A stretch of 64,000 nt of DNA from G965205525 sp965205525. Lineage in GTDB: Bacteria; Pseudomonadota; Gammaproteobacteria; JABABF01. The stretch covers positions 1,116,001 to 1,180,000 of the forward strand of contig OZ242171.1 in NCBI GenBank assembly GCA_965205525.1, in the 5' to 3' direction. The notes below the pieces were generated by a model. The model ran no database searches and had not been told where the DNA came from. It was given only the letters and a program-made list of their open reading frames with translations. Each line of letters begins with the position of its first letter. The stretch's first letter is position 1. This document shows positions 28,901 to 36,537 of this stretch, piece after piece. Both the position numbers and the translations under genes were made by a program.

Positions 28901-31900
28901 CACTCGCTGAGAGCTCTGGCGGGATGCCAGTACCAGAGAGACTTCTCTTTGCGCGTTGTCCCCGGGCAGATTGGCATCCCAAATTGCCCTTACGGTTACA
29001 GATATCTCTCTGTCCTGGTGCGGGGTTGCGAATACTGACGCCTGCATAGGATTGTCCGGATCTACGCGCAAGAGCAGTTCCGATGCCACCACTGCCAGCG
29101 ACAGGCTGCTGCCCTCCGTCACCGTTATGATGCCCTGATCTCGGACCCGAAAAGTGTAGGTTCCCACACCAGAAAGCCTATAGTTATCAACTGTGACCGA
29201 CATCGCACCCTCCCCCACAGAAATAGGGAGACCAAAACCTCTGATGCCAAGGTCGAAGCCAAAGCGGATGCCAAACGAATCTGTCACTTCAAGTATCAGC
29301 TCTATGGGAATCGGTGCGGGGGCATCCAAGTTCACCATCAGGGTGAATCCGCCGGGGCCAATAGTGTCCGAAAGCAGCATCAGGGAAGCGCCGATGGGAT
29401 TAGCCAGCAGCTCCACGGACAGGGAGTCGGGAACCACATTTAAGATCGGCACCGCCGACGCGCGCACCGTAAAGCTCCACATGCCCGGCTGGTCCAGCGC
29501 TCGCTCATTTGCAAAATTTATTTCAAAGGAATCTGATCCCCCGTTTTCTGCATCAATGCTAATCTCCCTCTCGGTGCCGTCTTCATGAATCGCGATAATC
29601 TGGAAGGGCCCTAAGGGCACATCTAACTCAGCGATAAGGCGCACCTGCTGCCCCGGCAAATACAACCCCGCCTCCCCGTCAGCAAGGCTCAGGGTCACCG
29701 TGGGGGTCGTTACTTCCACGGAGACTTGGACCTCGTTCCCCAGCAGAGCATCGGGGGGCGTAACTGTCGCCATGAAGGTCCAAGAGCCTGCTGCAGAGAG
29801 CCCGGGAACACGGACCACCACCAAAGTTGTAGATGGTCTTAGCGTAACGGAAACCGGCACAATATCTTCGCCGTTGGGGCCGGTCGCGCCTATACTTACC
29901 TCTGCATTATCAACCGTGATCGGCACACCAGTGCCGAGCTCAAGAGTCACCGGAGCGCCCAGCGCATAGCGTTGCTGCCGAGAGGTCAGCATCAGTGCGG
30001 GCGCCCGGGGCAAAAGAGTCAGTGCCTCGCTGATGGCCTCCTCACCCCGCACGGCATGGCTCGGCTCGGCTCTCACCGTGAGCACCCATGAGTTCGTCCG
30101 CTCCAGCACCCCTGCCGGGAATTCCACCATGGCCATGCGCTCATCTGCTGCCAGGGGTACGCTCACTGCTTCCGCACTCCCGCCGCCGCTTGGTGTCGCA
30201 ATCACCATCAGCATTGCATCAATACTTCCAGGCATGGCTCTCTCTAGCTGTACCGGGACCGGCGCATTCAAAGGCTGGGAGGACACAGACAGCCTCAGCA
30301 CAGGCTCGTCCATTCGGACCGAAGTCCTCGCCTGGGACGAGCGCACTATGCTTTCTTCAGCAGAAGCCGTGAATACCCACTCTCCCAGAGACAGTCTGCC
30401 CGGCCCAAATTCGGCAATACCCTCGGTCTGGCCCGGGGATAGGGTGATTCTGGCGGGCTCTGCCCTGGCTCCCTGCCTGGCTGTAACCGTAACGGCCACT
30501 TCCCGAGGCACAGGATTGCTCAAGCTGACCGATACCGGCACAGCACTGCCGCTCGCCATCCGCCTTATCCCTTGCGCCTGCAACACCAGGAGTGCGCCGA
30601 CTGCAGCAGGGCGCGCCGTAACCATCAGCAATCCTCCCCCGGGACTGACCGCGGTATAGCGAAGTCCGTTCAATACATCTGATGAACCTGAATCCCGAAA
30701 ACCCTGAGCAAGAGAAGAGCGGATCAGCATGCCCCCCTCGGGGTCCAGCAGCCGGATTCCGATATGATTCTGATCAGAAATCTCCGCTGTGTATATCAGG
30801 TTGTCACCGGGCACCGGGCTGGCGTCAACACCGTGGAGATTGCTATAGCCGTTGCAGTTGAGGTTTTGATCACCACAGCTAACATCACTGCGGCGTATGT
30901 CGTTATAAAAATTCTCTTCGCTCACTGTGCCGTCCTCAGCAATCCTCAATATCCCCAGAGCAGAGGAGCGATTAGCACTCGTGAACAGGTGTTTGCCCTC
31001 CGGGCTCACTGCGACTTCTATAGGTTCATCCAAAAAAGCACCATTGCTAAACCGCTGAACTAAGTCCAAGGTATCATCCGCCCTGACCTGCCAGACACCG
31101 AGCTGGTCACCTGCAAATGCCTCTACAAACACAAAGCGGCCATCGGGGCTGGAGGTGAGTGCTCTGGCACCTCGAAGAACATCGCCAAACTCGCCACTCC
31201 CGCCTGGACAACCACTGCTTTCGCAATAGAGTGCCACCTCCTGCAAGGCAGCGGCAGCGGCATCTATTCGCCAGACACTGAGTGCATTGTTGCTAAGCCC
31301 GGTAACGAACAGCAGGCGGCCGTCCGGGCTCACCGCAACCCCCCAGGCACCCGCCAGTCCGCCGATTCTGCGCTGGTCTCCGGTCGGCAATCCCTCCGGT
31401 ATTTCCTGCCCATTCTTGTACACCTGAGACAGACTGAGGGTACTTTCCTGTGTATTCACACGCCATACGCTGATAGAGTCGTCACCTCCGGCCGTAACAA
31501 AGAGCAGCCTGCTGTCCCCGCTGAAAACCATAAAACGAGCTCCTCCAAGCCCATCAATGCTGTCCACGTCATCCACGAATGTTTGATGGTCTTCCAAGGT
31601 GCCGGCGGCGCTGTCTAATCGCCAGACTTGCAGGCTATTATCCCCCGAGGCCACCACCATGCGTCCATCCGGGCTGACAGCCACGCCCTCAAGAAAACCA
31701 AAACTAGTGCCTGGCACGCTCTCCGACTGGCGGCTCTCAGGGCATGAGGACAGCGCCCTGCAGTAAATATCAGTCTGAACCAGGCCCAGAGGCTCCCCTG
31801 CTGATATTTCGCCCTGGGCCGCCATGAGGTCCAGAAACGCTTTCACTTCCAGCTCTGCCGGCGAAGCGCTGAAAACGCCCGGGGGCTCCGTCTCCGCCAG

Positions 31901-34900
31901 GCTGAAGCGCCAGTTCCCCGCAGACAACCCCCTAAAAAATACTTCCGCTGAGGGCTGTGAGGCCGCCAGCGCCACCGTTTCGCTGCGGATCTCGCTCCCC
32001 TGCTGGGCCTCTAGCGTAATGCTCACATCCCTATTCCTCCTGGCAACAGGTGTCAGCAGCACTCGCACTAGGCTGCTCTCCTGCACCGGTGCCAAGGCTA
32101 AGCCCGGGGTAAAGGACATCACGGTGAAGTTCACAGCAGACACATTAAAGAAGTCTGCAAGCAGCAGAGATGCCCGCTCCACTTCCAAAGTCCATTCCCC
32201 GAGAGACAGCTCTGTCTCCCCTGCAAACACCACCTCGGCAGAAGTGGAAGCACCCGCCAGCAGCACCGTCTGAAGATGGGTGGTGCCCACCTGCCGGGCC
32301 CGCACCGTGATACTGGTATCCACTCCCGGCGCCTGGTCCGCTGTAACCCGCACACGCACACGGAATTCTTCCTGCTCCGGCATCAAGTTCAAGGTGAGGA
32401 GATTTACGGTCAGAGTTGCGGATTCTGGCCCGATAAGCAGCCCGGGATACGGAACAACCGGCACAGTGAACTCCCAATCCCCAGGCGACAGCAGACCACG
32501 GTCAAACACCGCCTCGGCAGAAGTGGAAGCACTCGCCAGCAGCACCGTCTGCACATGGGTGGTGTCCCCCTGCCGGGCCTGCACCGTGATACTGGTATCC
32601 GCTCCCGGCACCCGGTCTGCTGTAACCCGCACACGCACACGGAGGCCTTCCTGTTCCGCCATCAAGCCTAGGGTGAGGGAATTTACGGTCAGAGTTGCGG
32701 CGTCTGGAATTGCGCTGGCTGGCCCGACAAGCAGGCGCGGGCGCGAATCTTCCAACACGCTGAATTCCCACTCCCCGGAAGACAGCTGCCCGGGCGCAAG
32801 CCGTGCATCGGCAACACTGGAATCCCCCAGCTGCACTGTCTGCACAAAGGTGGTAGCCCCCTGCCGGACCAGCACCCCGATAGGGATAGCCGCTCTCGGG
32901 TTGGCACTCAATGAAACCCGTATTTGCACCCGGACGCCAAACTGCTCGGGAAGCAGTTCCAAGGTGGTGGCTGTGAGGAGCAGCCTCGTGGGCTCTGGCC
33001 CGATAAGCAGGCCCGGGTGAGGAACTTCCGGCACGCTGAATTCCCACTCTCCGCGAGACAGCTGCAAGGATGTAAACAGCACATCGGCGGAATTGGAGTC
33101 AGCCCGGAGCAGCACTGTCTCCGCAAGGGTGATGTTTTCCCGCCGAGCCTGCACCTGAATAGAAATATCCTCTCCGGGCATTTCACTCGCTGTCAGCTGC
33201 GCACGCACGAAGATGCCCTCCTGCACCGCCCCCTGCAAGGTCAATGTGAGGGCCTCCACGGGCAGCGTCACTGGGGCAGAAAGGAATAAATCCGCAGGCG
33301 AGGAGGACACTATGCGGAAGGTCCAAGTCCCCGTGCTCAGCACCCCTCCTTCAAATACCGCCTCCGTTGAGAGGGATGAGGCCGTCAGCACTGTCGTTCT
33401 GGTATGGGTCGTGTCCCCCTGCCGGGCCTCCACTGTGATGCTGACATCCTCCCCCGGCACGCTGCTCGCCGCAACCCGCACTAGCACCCGGATGCCCTCC
33501 TGCATCGGCTGCAGAGTCAGGGTGGGCACCTCTATGTCCAGCTCTGCCGGGTCAGAATGGAATAGATCCAGAGCGGATATCACACGGAAGGTCCAAATAC
33601 CGCTGCTCAGCACCCCTCTTTCAAATATCACCTCCGTTGCGAGGGATGAGGCCGCCAGCACTGTCGTTCTGGTATGGGTCGTGTCCCCCTGCCGGGCCTC
33701 CACTGTAATAGAGGCATCCCTCGTCAGCAGACCGCTGCTCGCCGCTATGCCCACCCGCACACGGCCCCCCTCCTGCACCGGTGCCAAGACCAGGGTGCGC
33801 AGAGCCACTCGCAGCGTTTTCGGCTGGGGCAGTTCAATCAGACCCGGAGGGGAGATTGCAGACACGCTGAAAACCCATACGCCAGGGTCTAGGGCGCCCT
33901 CTGCAAATAGCGCGGAGAACTGCATAGTGGCGGTGGAAAGGGTTGGTTCCACAATCACTTGTGAGGAGTGCAGCCGGCCCTCCGAGTTCGCCGTCACCTC
34001 AATCCGGAGCGCCCGCTCTAAGATGAATGCCGTCTCCAGCCGGACATATACCTCCTCTCCCACCTGCTCCGGACTAAAGCGCTGGAGAAATGCCCGCACC
34101 TTCACCCCGGCCTGGGCCCGATCGGTATTCGCCTGCTCTGCCGGATCTATAGAGAGCAGCCAGGGGCCGATACCCAGCGCATTGTCATCCTCGGCGCGGA
34201 ATACAGCCCGGCCCGCTCGTGTTCCGGCTTCCAGCTGAAGCTGCGCGCTCTTTTCCAAGTCGTACTGACGGGCCCGCACCCTAAGTGCCAGACGGCTGCT
34301 GAGATCTGCCTCGGACAGCACCAGCACCTCCAGCGCTTCCCCCGGGCTGATCTCCTCCGCCTCGGGCTCCAGCCGCAGCTGCGGCAGGGCCACCGTCAGG
34401 CTGGCAATCGCCGATGTATCCGCCAGCTCGGTGTCCAGCGATACAGACAGACGAACAGTCCATCTTCCAAAGGCCAGCCGCCCCGGCGAAAATTCAACCC
34501 GGGCCGAGAGCATTTCCGCCTCCAGAAGCACCGGCTCGGTGACATCGCTTCTGCCTTCCGAGCTCGCAATTACCAGAAGAGCCAAATCCACCCCCGGCGG
34601 CACTTCCCCGGCAAGGGTCAGAACCGCCGGCGCACTCGCCGGCACCACCGGCACCGCCGGCTCCAGAGTCAGCAGGAGAGGTCTCACCGTTACCGTGTCA
34701 GTGGCATTTTCCGTATCCAGCTGCTCTGCTTCCACCATCAGCCGCCAGCGGCCGGGGGACAGCCCGGAGAATGTCAGCTCCTGCGAGGGGCCGGACTGCC
34801 TCAAGAAGCCCTGTATCTGCACACTTTCGCGACCGCCCTGCAGGGCATTTACCGTCAGCGGGATTCCCTCCGGGGGCGGTGTAACAGCGGTCGCCACCCT

Positions 34901-35545
34901 CACCCTCACGGCGGTGCCCGCCGCCACTTCCGCCGGCCCCAGCCGCTCTAAGCTGAGCCCGAGGACCGGCACCTGCACTGTTATCGGAACGGCTCTGCCG
35001 ACCGCTGCATTGGCCCTTGCCGTCAGAGTCCAGACACCCGGGGACAGCCCATTTCTGCCGTCTGCTCGAAATACTGCTGTCACAGTCGCACCGGATGCGG
35101 GCAGTATCACCGCCGCCGTCCGCAAAAGCCTCCTCTCCCCGGCAGGCCGGGTCGCCGCCACCACCACAGTCCCCTGCTCCCCCGGTGCTCTGCTCGCACT
35201 CACGCCAACCCTCACATCGCTGCCCGGCGAAAGGGGCGTCTCTGACAAGAGTTCCAAGCGCAGGACCGCTCCTGTCTGGGCGGTGGCGAAACCGGCCGGC
35301 AGCAAAAGCAGAAGCAAAAATAGGGGCAAGACAGCTGCCCGGCATTTACGCAGCCTGGGATAGAGAGAAGCCTTGGCGGCCTCACACTGGGAAGAAAGGC
35401 AGGTTCTGCCTGCAGGAGATGACAAAACGCCTATTTCCTGCAGGGATTTCCCTCTTTCAGGGCGCAAGGATGTGGAAGGAGGGGGGGGGGGGGAGAAGCG
35501 CAAGAAAGTTTCATCATGCATGTCTGTACAGCTGTCTTTCTGCAC
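19970..35545 (-). CDS. giant secreted Ig-like repeat protein with beta-propeller and dockerin-like end
   Basis: About 5,190 residues (roughly 545 kDa). A hydrophobic signal segment, VLPLFLLLLLLPAGFATAQ, sits at about residues 72-90 after an unusual leader. Then come about 45 modules of 90-105 residues of Ig/invasin-like beta pattern, most ending in an LSPGxWxF-like strand. Residues about 1265-1650 instead form a seven-bladed lactonase-like beta-propeller with VSPDGR repeats. The end carries two dockerin-like calcium loops (ADGVNADDLVFMQRYL and DITGDGRGGHQDIAVLLRAL). No transmembrane anchor, LPxTG or autotransporter barrel is seen. The GTG start at 35545 has GGAGG nine bases upstream and places a C13 tract in codons 18-22; a TTG at 35425 would leave the tract in the leader. 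Likely a surface or released adhesin; ligand unknown. Confidence 0.85.
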   Translation of the reverse strand: MQKDSCTDMHDETFLRFSPPPPPSTSLRPERGKSLQEIGVLSSPAGRTCLSSQCEAAKASLYPRLRKCRAAVLPLFLLLLLLPAGFATAQTGAVLRLELLSETPLSPGSDVRVGVSASRAPGEQGTVVVAATRPAGERRLLRTAAVILPASGATVTAVFRADGRNGLSPGVWTLTARANAAVGRAVPITVQVPVLGLSLERLGPAEVAAGTAVRVRVATAVTPPPEGIPLTVNALQGGRESVQIQGFLRQSGPSQELTFSGLSPGRWRLMVEAEQLDTENATDTVTVRPLLLTLEPAVPVVPASAPAVLTLAGEVPPGVDLALLVIASSEGRSDVTEPVLLEAEMLSARVEFSPGRLAFGRWTVRLSVSLDTELADTSAIASLTVALPQLRLEPEAEEISPGEALEVLVLSEADLSSRLALRVRARQYDLEKSAQLQLEAGTRAGRAVFRAEDDNALGIGPWLLSIDPAEQANTDRAQAGVKVRAFLQRFSPEQVGEEVYVRLETAFILERALRIEVTANSEGRLHSSQVIVEPTLSTATMQFSALFAEGALDPGVWVFSVSAISPPGLIELPQPKTLRVALRTLVLAPVQEGGRVRVGIAASSGLLTRDASITVEARQGDTTHTRTTVLAASSLATEVIFERGVLSSGIWTFRVISALDLFHSDPAELDIEVPTLTLQPMQEGIRVLVRVAASSVPGEDVSITVEARQGDTTHTRTTVLTASSLSTEAVFEGGVLSTGTWTFRIVSSSPADLFLSAPVTLPVEALTLTLQGAVQEGIFVRAQLTASEMPGEDISIQVQARRENITLAETVLLRADSNSADVLFTSLQLSRGEWEFSVPEVPHPGLLIGPEPTRLLLTATTLELLPEQFGVRVQIRVSLSANPRAAIPIGVLVRQGATTFVQTVQLGDSSVADARLAPGQLSSGEWEFSVLEDSRPRLLVGPASAIPDAATLTVNSLTLGLMAEQEGLRVRVRVTADRVPGADTSITVQARQGDTTHVQTVLLASASTSAEAVFDRGLLSPGDWEFTVPVVPYPGLLIGPESATLTVNLLTLNLMPEQEEFRVRVRVTADQAPGVDTSITVRARQVGTTHLQTVLLAGASTSAEVVFAGETELSLGEWTLEVERASLLLADFFNVSAVNFTVMSFTPGLALAPVQESSLVRVLLTPVARRNRDVSITLEAQQGSEIRSETVALAASQPSAEVFFRGLSAGNWRFSLAETEPPGVFSASPAELEVKAFLDLMAAQGEISAGEPLGLVQTDIYCRALSSCPESRQSESVPGTSFGFLEGVAVSPDGRMVVASGDNSLQVWRLDSAAGTLEDHQTFVDDVDSIDGLGGARFMVFSGDSRLLFVTAGGDDSISVWRVNTQESTLSLSQVYKNGQEIPEGLPTGDQRRIGGLAGAWGVAVSPDGRLLFVTGLSNNALSVWRIDAAAAALQEVALYCESSGCPGGSGEFGDVLRGARALTSSPDGRFVFVEAFAGDQLGVWQVRADDTLDLVQRFSNGAFLDEPIEVAVSPEGKHLFTSANRSSALGILRIAEDGTVSEENFYNDIRRSDVSCGDQNLNCNGYSNLHGVDASPVPGDNLIYTAEISDQNHIGIRLLDPEGGMLIRSSLAQGFRDSGSSDVLNGLRYTAVSPGGGLLMVTARPAAVGALLVLQAQGIRRMASGSAVPVSVSLSNPVPREVAVTVTARQGARAEPARITLSPGQTEGIAEFGPGRLSLGEWVFTASAEESIVRSSQARTSVRMDEPVLRLSVSSQPLNAPVPVQLERAMPGSIDAMLMVIATPSGGGSAEAVSVPLAADERMAMVEFPAGVLERTNSWVLTVRAEPSHAVRGEEAISEALTLLPRAPALMLTSRQQRYALGAPVTLELGTGVPITVDNAEVSIGATGPNGEDIVPVSVTLRPSTTLVVVRVPGLSAAGSWTFMATVTPPDALLGNEVQVSVEVTTPTVTLSLADGEAGLYLPGQQVRLIAELDVPLGPFQIIAIHEDGTEREISIDAENGGSDSFEINFANERALDQPGMWSFTVRASAVPILNVVPDSLSVELLANPIGASLMLLSDTIGPGGFTLMVNLDAPAPIPIELILEVTDSFGIRFGFDLGIRGFGLPISVGEGAMSVTVDNYRLSGVGTYTFRVRDQGIITVTEGSSLSLAVVASELLLRVDPDNPMQASVFATPHQDREISVTVRAIWDANLPGDNAQREVSLVLASRQSSQRVRFEGENALSPGRWSLDISAIQTLGEAFSNQSTVQLTVGPSLLGLAVPVQELSVGMAVSIEVSSELAQGVALSIRVEGEAAGRAPVERIAVLAPNQRFARVVFEAGVLRRGLWRFRITEVLPAALMAEGETFPVAVSGSSVSLTVTGPVLRLEPPVSVGVVGQDVPIGLVTDTVPEDRLRITIIAVRRMDGGSVTRQTVVEFSEERAAAIFEADGANALLAGLWTLRAEVSPPGAADVSSAVATILVRGTALRLERLGPAQVEEAGTPVRVRLTADLLPLSGLLPVAVIASRIGREVRRSALLEGAESVEAVFEEGLLSPGEWLLRGVTEPPGRLFTGGAIDSVTVGGIRLELRPVQREFAAADAVALTLTGGAPPGVEVEVRVEVTLLVTQVVASSGTLTFGAEEKSLDIEYSPADLAPGIYRVVARVLDREELFLQASVETTLTIALPPLPRLRLAPERNEVAPGMPVRLRVFSEQPLQQNISVTVLAEQGNVTLTQIVRLGPSMSSAGVAFMLGGMGEEAISGLWRFSVLGAEPAGNVDISDAGATVVVRGTRLSFMPMRIRLENGQPARVQMAADSPPPRDVQITVTATLADLSASPSSVHRSALLPAAATTASVEFPWEDLAVPGATWILTMSAVSDAFVQGWSATGRIEFSPTLRLSFMPPNIQVANGQPARVQIAADSPPPRDVQLTVTATLADLSASPSSVHRSVLLPAAATTAVAVFPWEDLAVPGGIWDLTMTAPDSFVQVADAAGRIEFLPRLELNIPSPYWPLSQVIVALSITPTLNTPSRVQLIATHEASGRTRTMTVDDFRSGESILFEPLETTGTWIFTAQGTRAEARVEVVPPLVRLEADRQFYIQSPTILLNIDWTANGHFVRLVRNNNGSVGARDFWEAELTNLSTQPTHTDRVTIFNYLEVEIPENSTAGSAATLLENLGFQNSMVMEELLLGEWQFSSVRLENRTGGNDFTIELENPEDRFYVYDNTLTGAISAGAESVAPGEDVQLTVTLSALPPAALPVRVQVTDPAGRVLEPPEIVVVADATTMTVSSYTLGAAGTWTFEITNVPGDVNARRATVTVTPGAEIRLDLSPQAEQPVPAGSALPLRVLALPAPQTDLRVTVQATRGDVPSSLVTERITLMLDGRSTSSESLFAGGLLSSGPWLLTITEVEPAGLVMVASTELRVIIGPSSLRLSAAAAVPLGTDLDIHVHLNAPLREELRVVAEGRLENGSTDISTSTVVIQPGLLVARGTFNAADLSRGMWYFRILDVSSSTLTTEIGDFPLASFSTEQVMTDVGGAPNVLQLSVPEPEVTLGSIVRVQVDLLGVLAQGSSLHVTVSGMPADGAGEPVNQAVMLMPGASTATVEFAAEDLGVGIWNFQITDVEVMGSAPLPDFSTASVSLRIREVLPPALRLKRLGPARVAAGTIVSVEVSLPSQRPSERAELRVAAIQPGYRDIVLTGLLNGAGVMRLSFPSLPPGGWILTAMVEQPVEVLMEQAVSAVFVEPAPLTLTAVRPTVAAGAPLVFTLSSPIPLGVDTTISLTIQPPNSAQEDNIFGRLPADQLSVSVVYVYTPTISASTLGIWSARISDVSDESAAFAVQTAAAVRVETVLGLSLAKERFTELEDVVVSAVLSPVPVGEPWSFVLTVENKVTDPPSLTTTSLTFGMDDETAEVTFGPGDLGVEEGDRLLTASLARLASGGGEPPVSLEGATATLTIARPTLSLSSLYPVHLTGESPTLHVLSSVVQGGEPLEVTVERTFAGDLTATTPTDTVSMTTMIMPGEGSSTLTFAAFPARGLHTFTATAEVDLVVASEPIQVYVVDEPIGGISIRINPDDSVLKPGDELTIRAMATNPLPVDISVALDLESAPELSAEVASALGIPAAAAGTVLRIPIGAGQNEGSVFYRLQAPAGEWVFALSNDPASERLSITPLGDDARQTVERPFLVLDPSDRRIPRGDPIPLLVKVQRSELDPAPAVPYVPLEGFIGLDRMELRTTQDAADEGISRLVDYRVEALSTSTLIFETGFSRLISVSAFIDSVSDNTAVVSDGTVVYEILAPRLDLSATMSQVATGMPVELQVRATDAPFDPTTVMIAATQLNRAPVTVMVPLTDASAVAMFAGLLTGPWNFAITGAALLPSAVFPDNGAIDFSTEGVTVTVGPPLITLEPSASSVPFGEDLALGITASQVPGEDVAVQLMATGAPGGTTRTMVAAATLSAADTTAAAVFATGQNGLLPGLWTFTATTDLPLPVRVQPRTATVVAPTLQLELVYRGDAPLPAGETAVLQLRASTTPVLAVPLSVQGRRSDGEERRIAVMLTDRLQDVEFPALFPGVWTFSLVESPAEIEIVGDTQTITVGVSALQLRPEQAVVQPGQPVRFSLSGAEPFGALLNLRITARPVPAAPSSVQPIIVSMGARSTSTRGQFPAGALGPGTWMLSGETIPPGTVPILSGQVRLGIPGLELTAEQKGQTVLVTLRAEAPPYRAVMVQVQALLLPDMGRRERGAVMLSGETAPIEFSAAAGNALEPGRWLLKATVTPGGVVRAAAAIEFVVLPDLTLTLLSPSRASAGSEVQLQAAVRGELAESTTLTIVAAEAGRESVLRMVSLPAGMVPTANLVFAGGMLAAGSWTFTAMPSSALNTAAARSSVLLEPLNLTLELASGHSPIFAPGEDVVLALGLRPALPVAITLTVSAALEGSGSAELPAAQTLSLSPGTSMAESTFSGADLTAGLWRFTALGGSGLLDDSGAELKVLVTGDMLAITLEVQQEAFPGEQVPVTASARLGTGLLGLALRVEIEAADSASDRVERLSILIGEESSSGSVDFIPDASVSTWLITIAGGDVPASTQTVETLRVTNLMPLDFSTPADGVNADDLVFMQRYLALCGGEDVVLQPADCPALSSEADLAVNFGPSSFRFDTLTGLRLPDITGDGRGGHQDIAVLLRALQNVADELLLPPGSSAEERQARAARLNIIRRLLGRE
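26640..27220 (-). repeat. near-identical tandem Ig-like modules in the giant gene
   Basis: Two consecutive modules of about 285 bases share long identical stretches at the DNA level, including the codons for LADLSASPSSVHRS, LLPAAATTA and FPWEDLAVPG. Other modules are much more divergent, so this is a recent internal duplication within the coding sequence. Confidence 0.85.
32190..33760 (-). repeat. array of closely related Ig-like modules in the giant gene
   Basis: Consecutive modules of about 270-290 bases repeat the codons for ARQGDTTH and the VLLASASTSAEAVF and TVLAASSLATE types of strand, with long identical DNA blocks between some pairs. It lies on the N-terminal side of the propeller and is the second zone of recent module duplication. 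Confidence 0.75.
35481..35493. repeat. G13 (C13 on coding strand) homopolymer at the 5' end of the giant gene
   Basis: Thirteen consecutive G on the plus strand. Read from the GTG at 35545 it encodes the middle of a Ser-Pro5-Ser stretch and is in frame with the signal peptide, so this copy is in the ON state under that start. One base more or less would end translation before the signal peptide. If the start is TTG 35425, the tract lies 55-70 bases upstream in the leader or promoter. Confidence 0.85.
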
Positions 35546-35662
35546 AGGAGAAAGCCTCCGAATTTGACTGCAAGAACTGGCTAATTATATTGGGTGCACC
35601 TTTAAATGCAATAACGTGCATAAGCTCAGAAGCCTTTGGCACTCCGCCCTAAGAGGAGAGCC

Positions 35663-36405
35663 ATGCAAATCCGCTATACCGGATACCGCATCCGGGGGTT
35701 TTACCGAGTAGCCCATTCAGGGCATGTTTGGGGGATGACTTCCAAACATGCCCAACACCGCCTTGCGATCCTGGCATTCGCCGATCGACACGGCAAAATC
35801 GCCGCCAGCGAGGCCTTTAATAAGGTCAGCACCCGCACGCTCTATCGCTGGCACCAGACCTGCAAACCTAAACACCACCGCCCCCCACCTCTGTCCCTGA
35901 TCGCCTGCGATACCGTGGTGCGCCTGCGCGACGGTATCCGCCGCTATCTATTCACCCTTATCGACCCCAACAGCCGCTTCGCCGTCGCCTTTGCTGCCAA
36001 TTCCGCTGCCAGCCGCAATACCACCATCGCCCTGGATGCGCTCACCGGCCTGCTGCCCATACAACCGCAATACCTGCTCTCCGATAACGGCTCCGAGTTC
36101 ATGGGGAACTTCCAGAGACGCCTTGATGAGCGCGGCATTACCCATTGGTGGACCTGCCCCAGGTCGCCCAAAACGAACGCCCACTGTGAGCGCTTCAACC
36201 GCACCATCCAAGAGCAATTCGTGGATTATCACGAGGGTTTTCTGTTCACCGACCTGTCCCTGTTCAACCGTAATATAGCTGAATGGCTAGGGTCGCCTAT
36301 AACACCGTCATTCCCCACCATAGCCTCGGACTGCAAACTCCGATACAATTCCTCTTCCAGCAACTGCCGGAGTGCCAAAGGTACTGGACTTATACAATAT
36401 CTTGA
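35663..36405 (+). pseudogene. DDE integrase-core transposase, frameshifted (IS481-like)
   Basis: Starts at ATG 35663 with GAGGAG just upstream. An N-terminal helix-turn-helix part (TSKHAQHRLAILAFADRHG, STRTLYRWH) precedes an rve catalytic domain with ACDTV, LLSDNGSEFMGNF and HCERFNRTIQEQF, giving the Asp-Asp-Glu set. Near 36288 (EWL then GSP) the frame is lost; the next frame continues as VAYNTVIPHHSLGLQTP and ends at TGA 36403-36405, so one indel separates the pieces. Without the frameshift the protein would be about 247 residues. Terminal inverted repeats could not be identified. Confidence 0.85.
36309..36395. repeat. 87-bp direct repeat, left copy (transposase 3' end)
   Basis: Matches 38289-38375 with two mismatches. 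The pair brackets the low-GC islet that carries the methyltransferase pieces and the sulfotransferase gene. Confidence 0.92.
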
Positions 36406-36537
36406 GATGAAGATGCCAAATCAGGTATTGTCCGGCATAGTAACCACTGGTTGCACTTCGGGGTTGAATTCACCGACCCATACACAGGCTTTCTATCCTT
36501 AATCAGGTAAAGCAGACTAGAGAGTGAGGGCGTAAAT

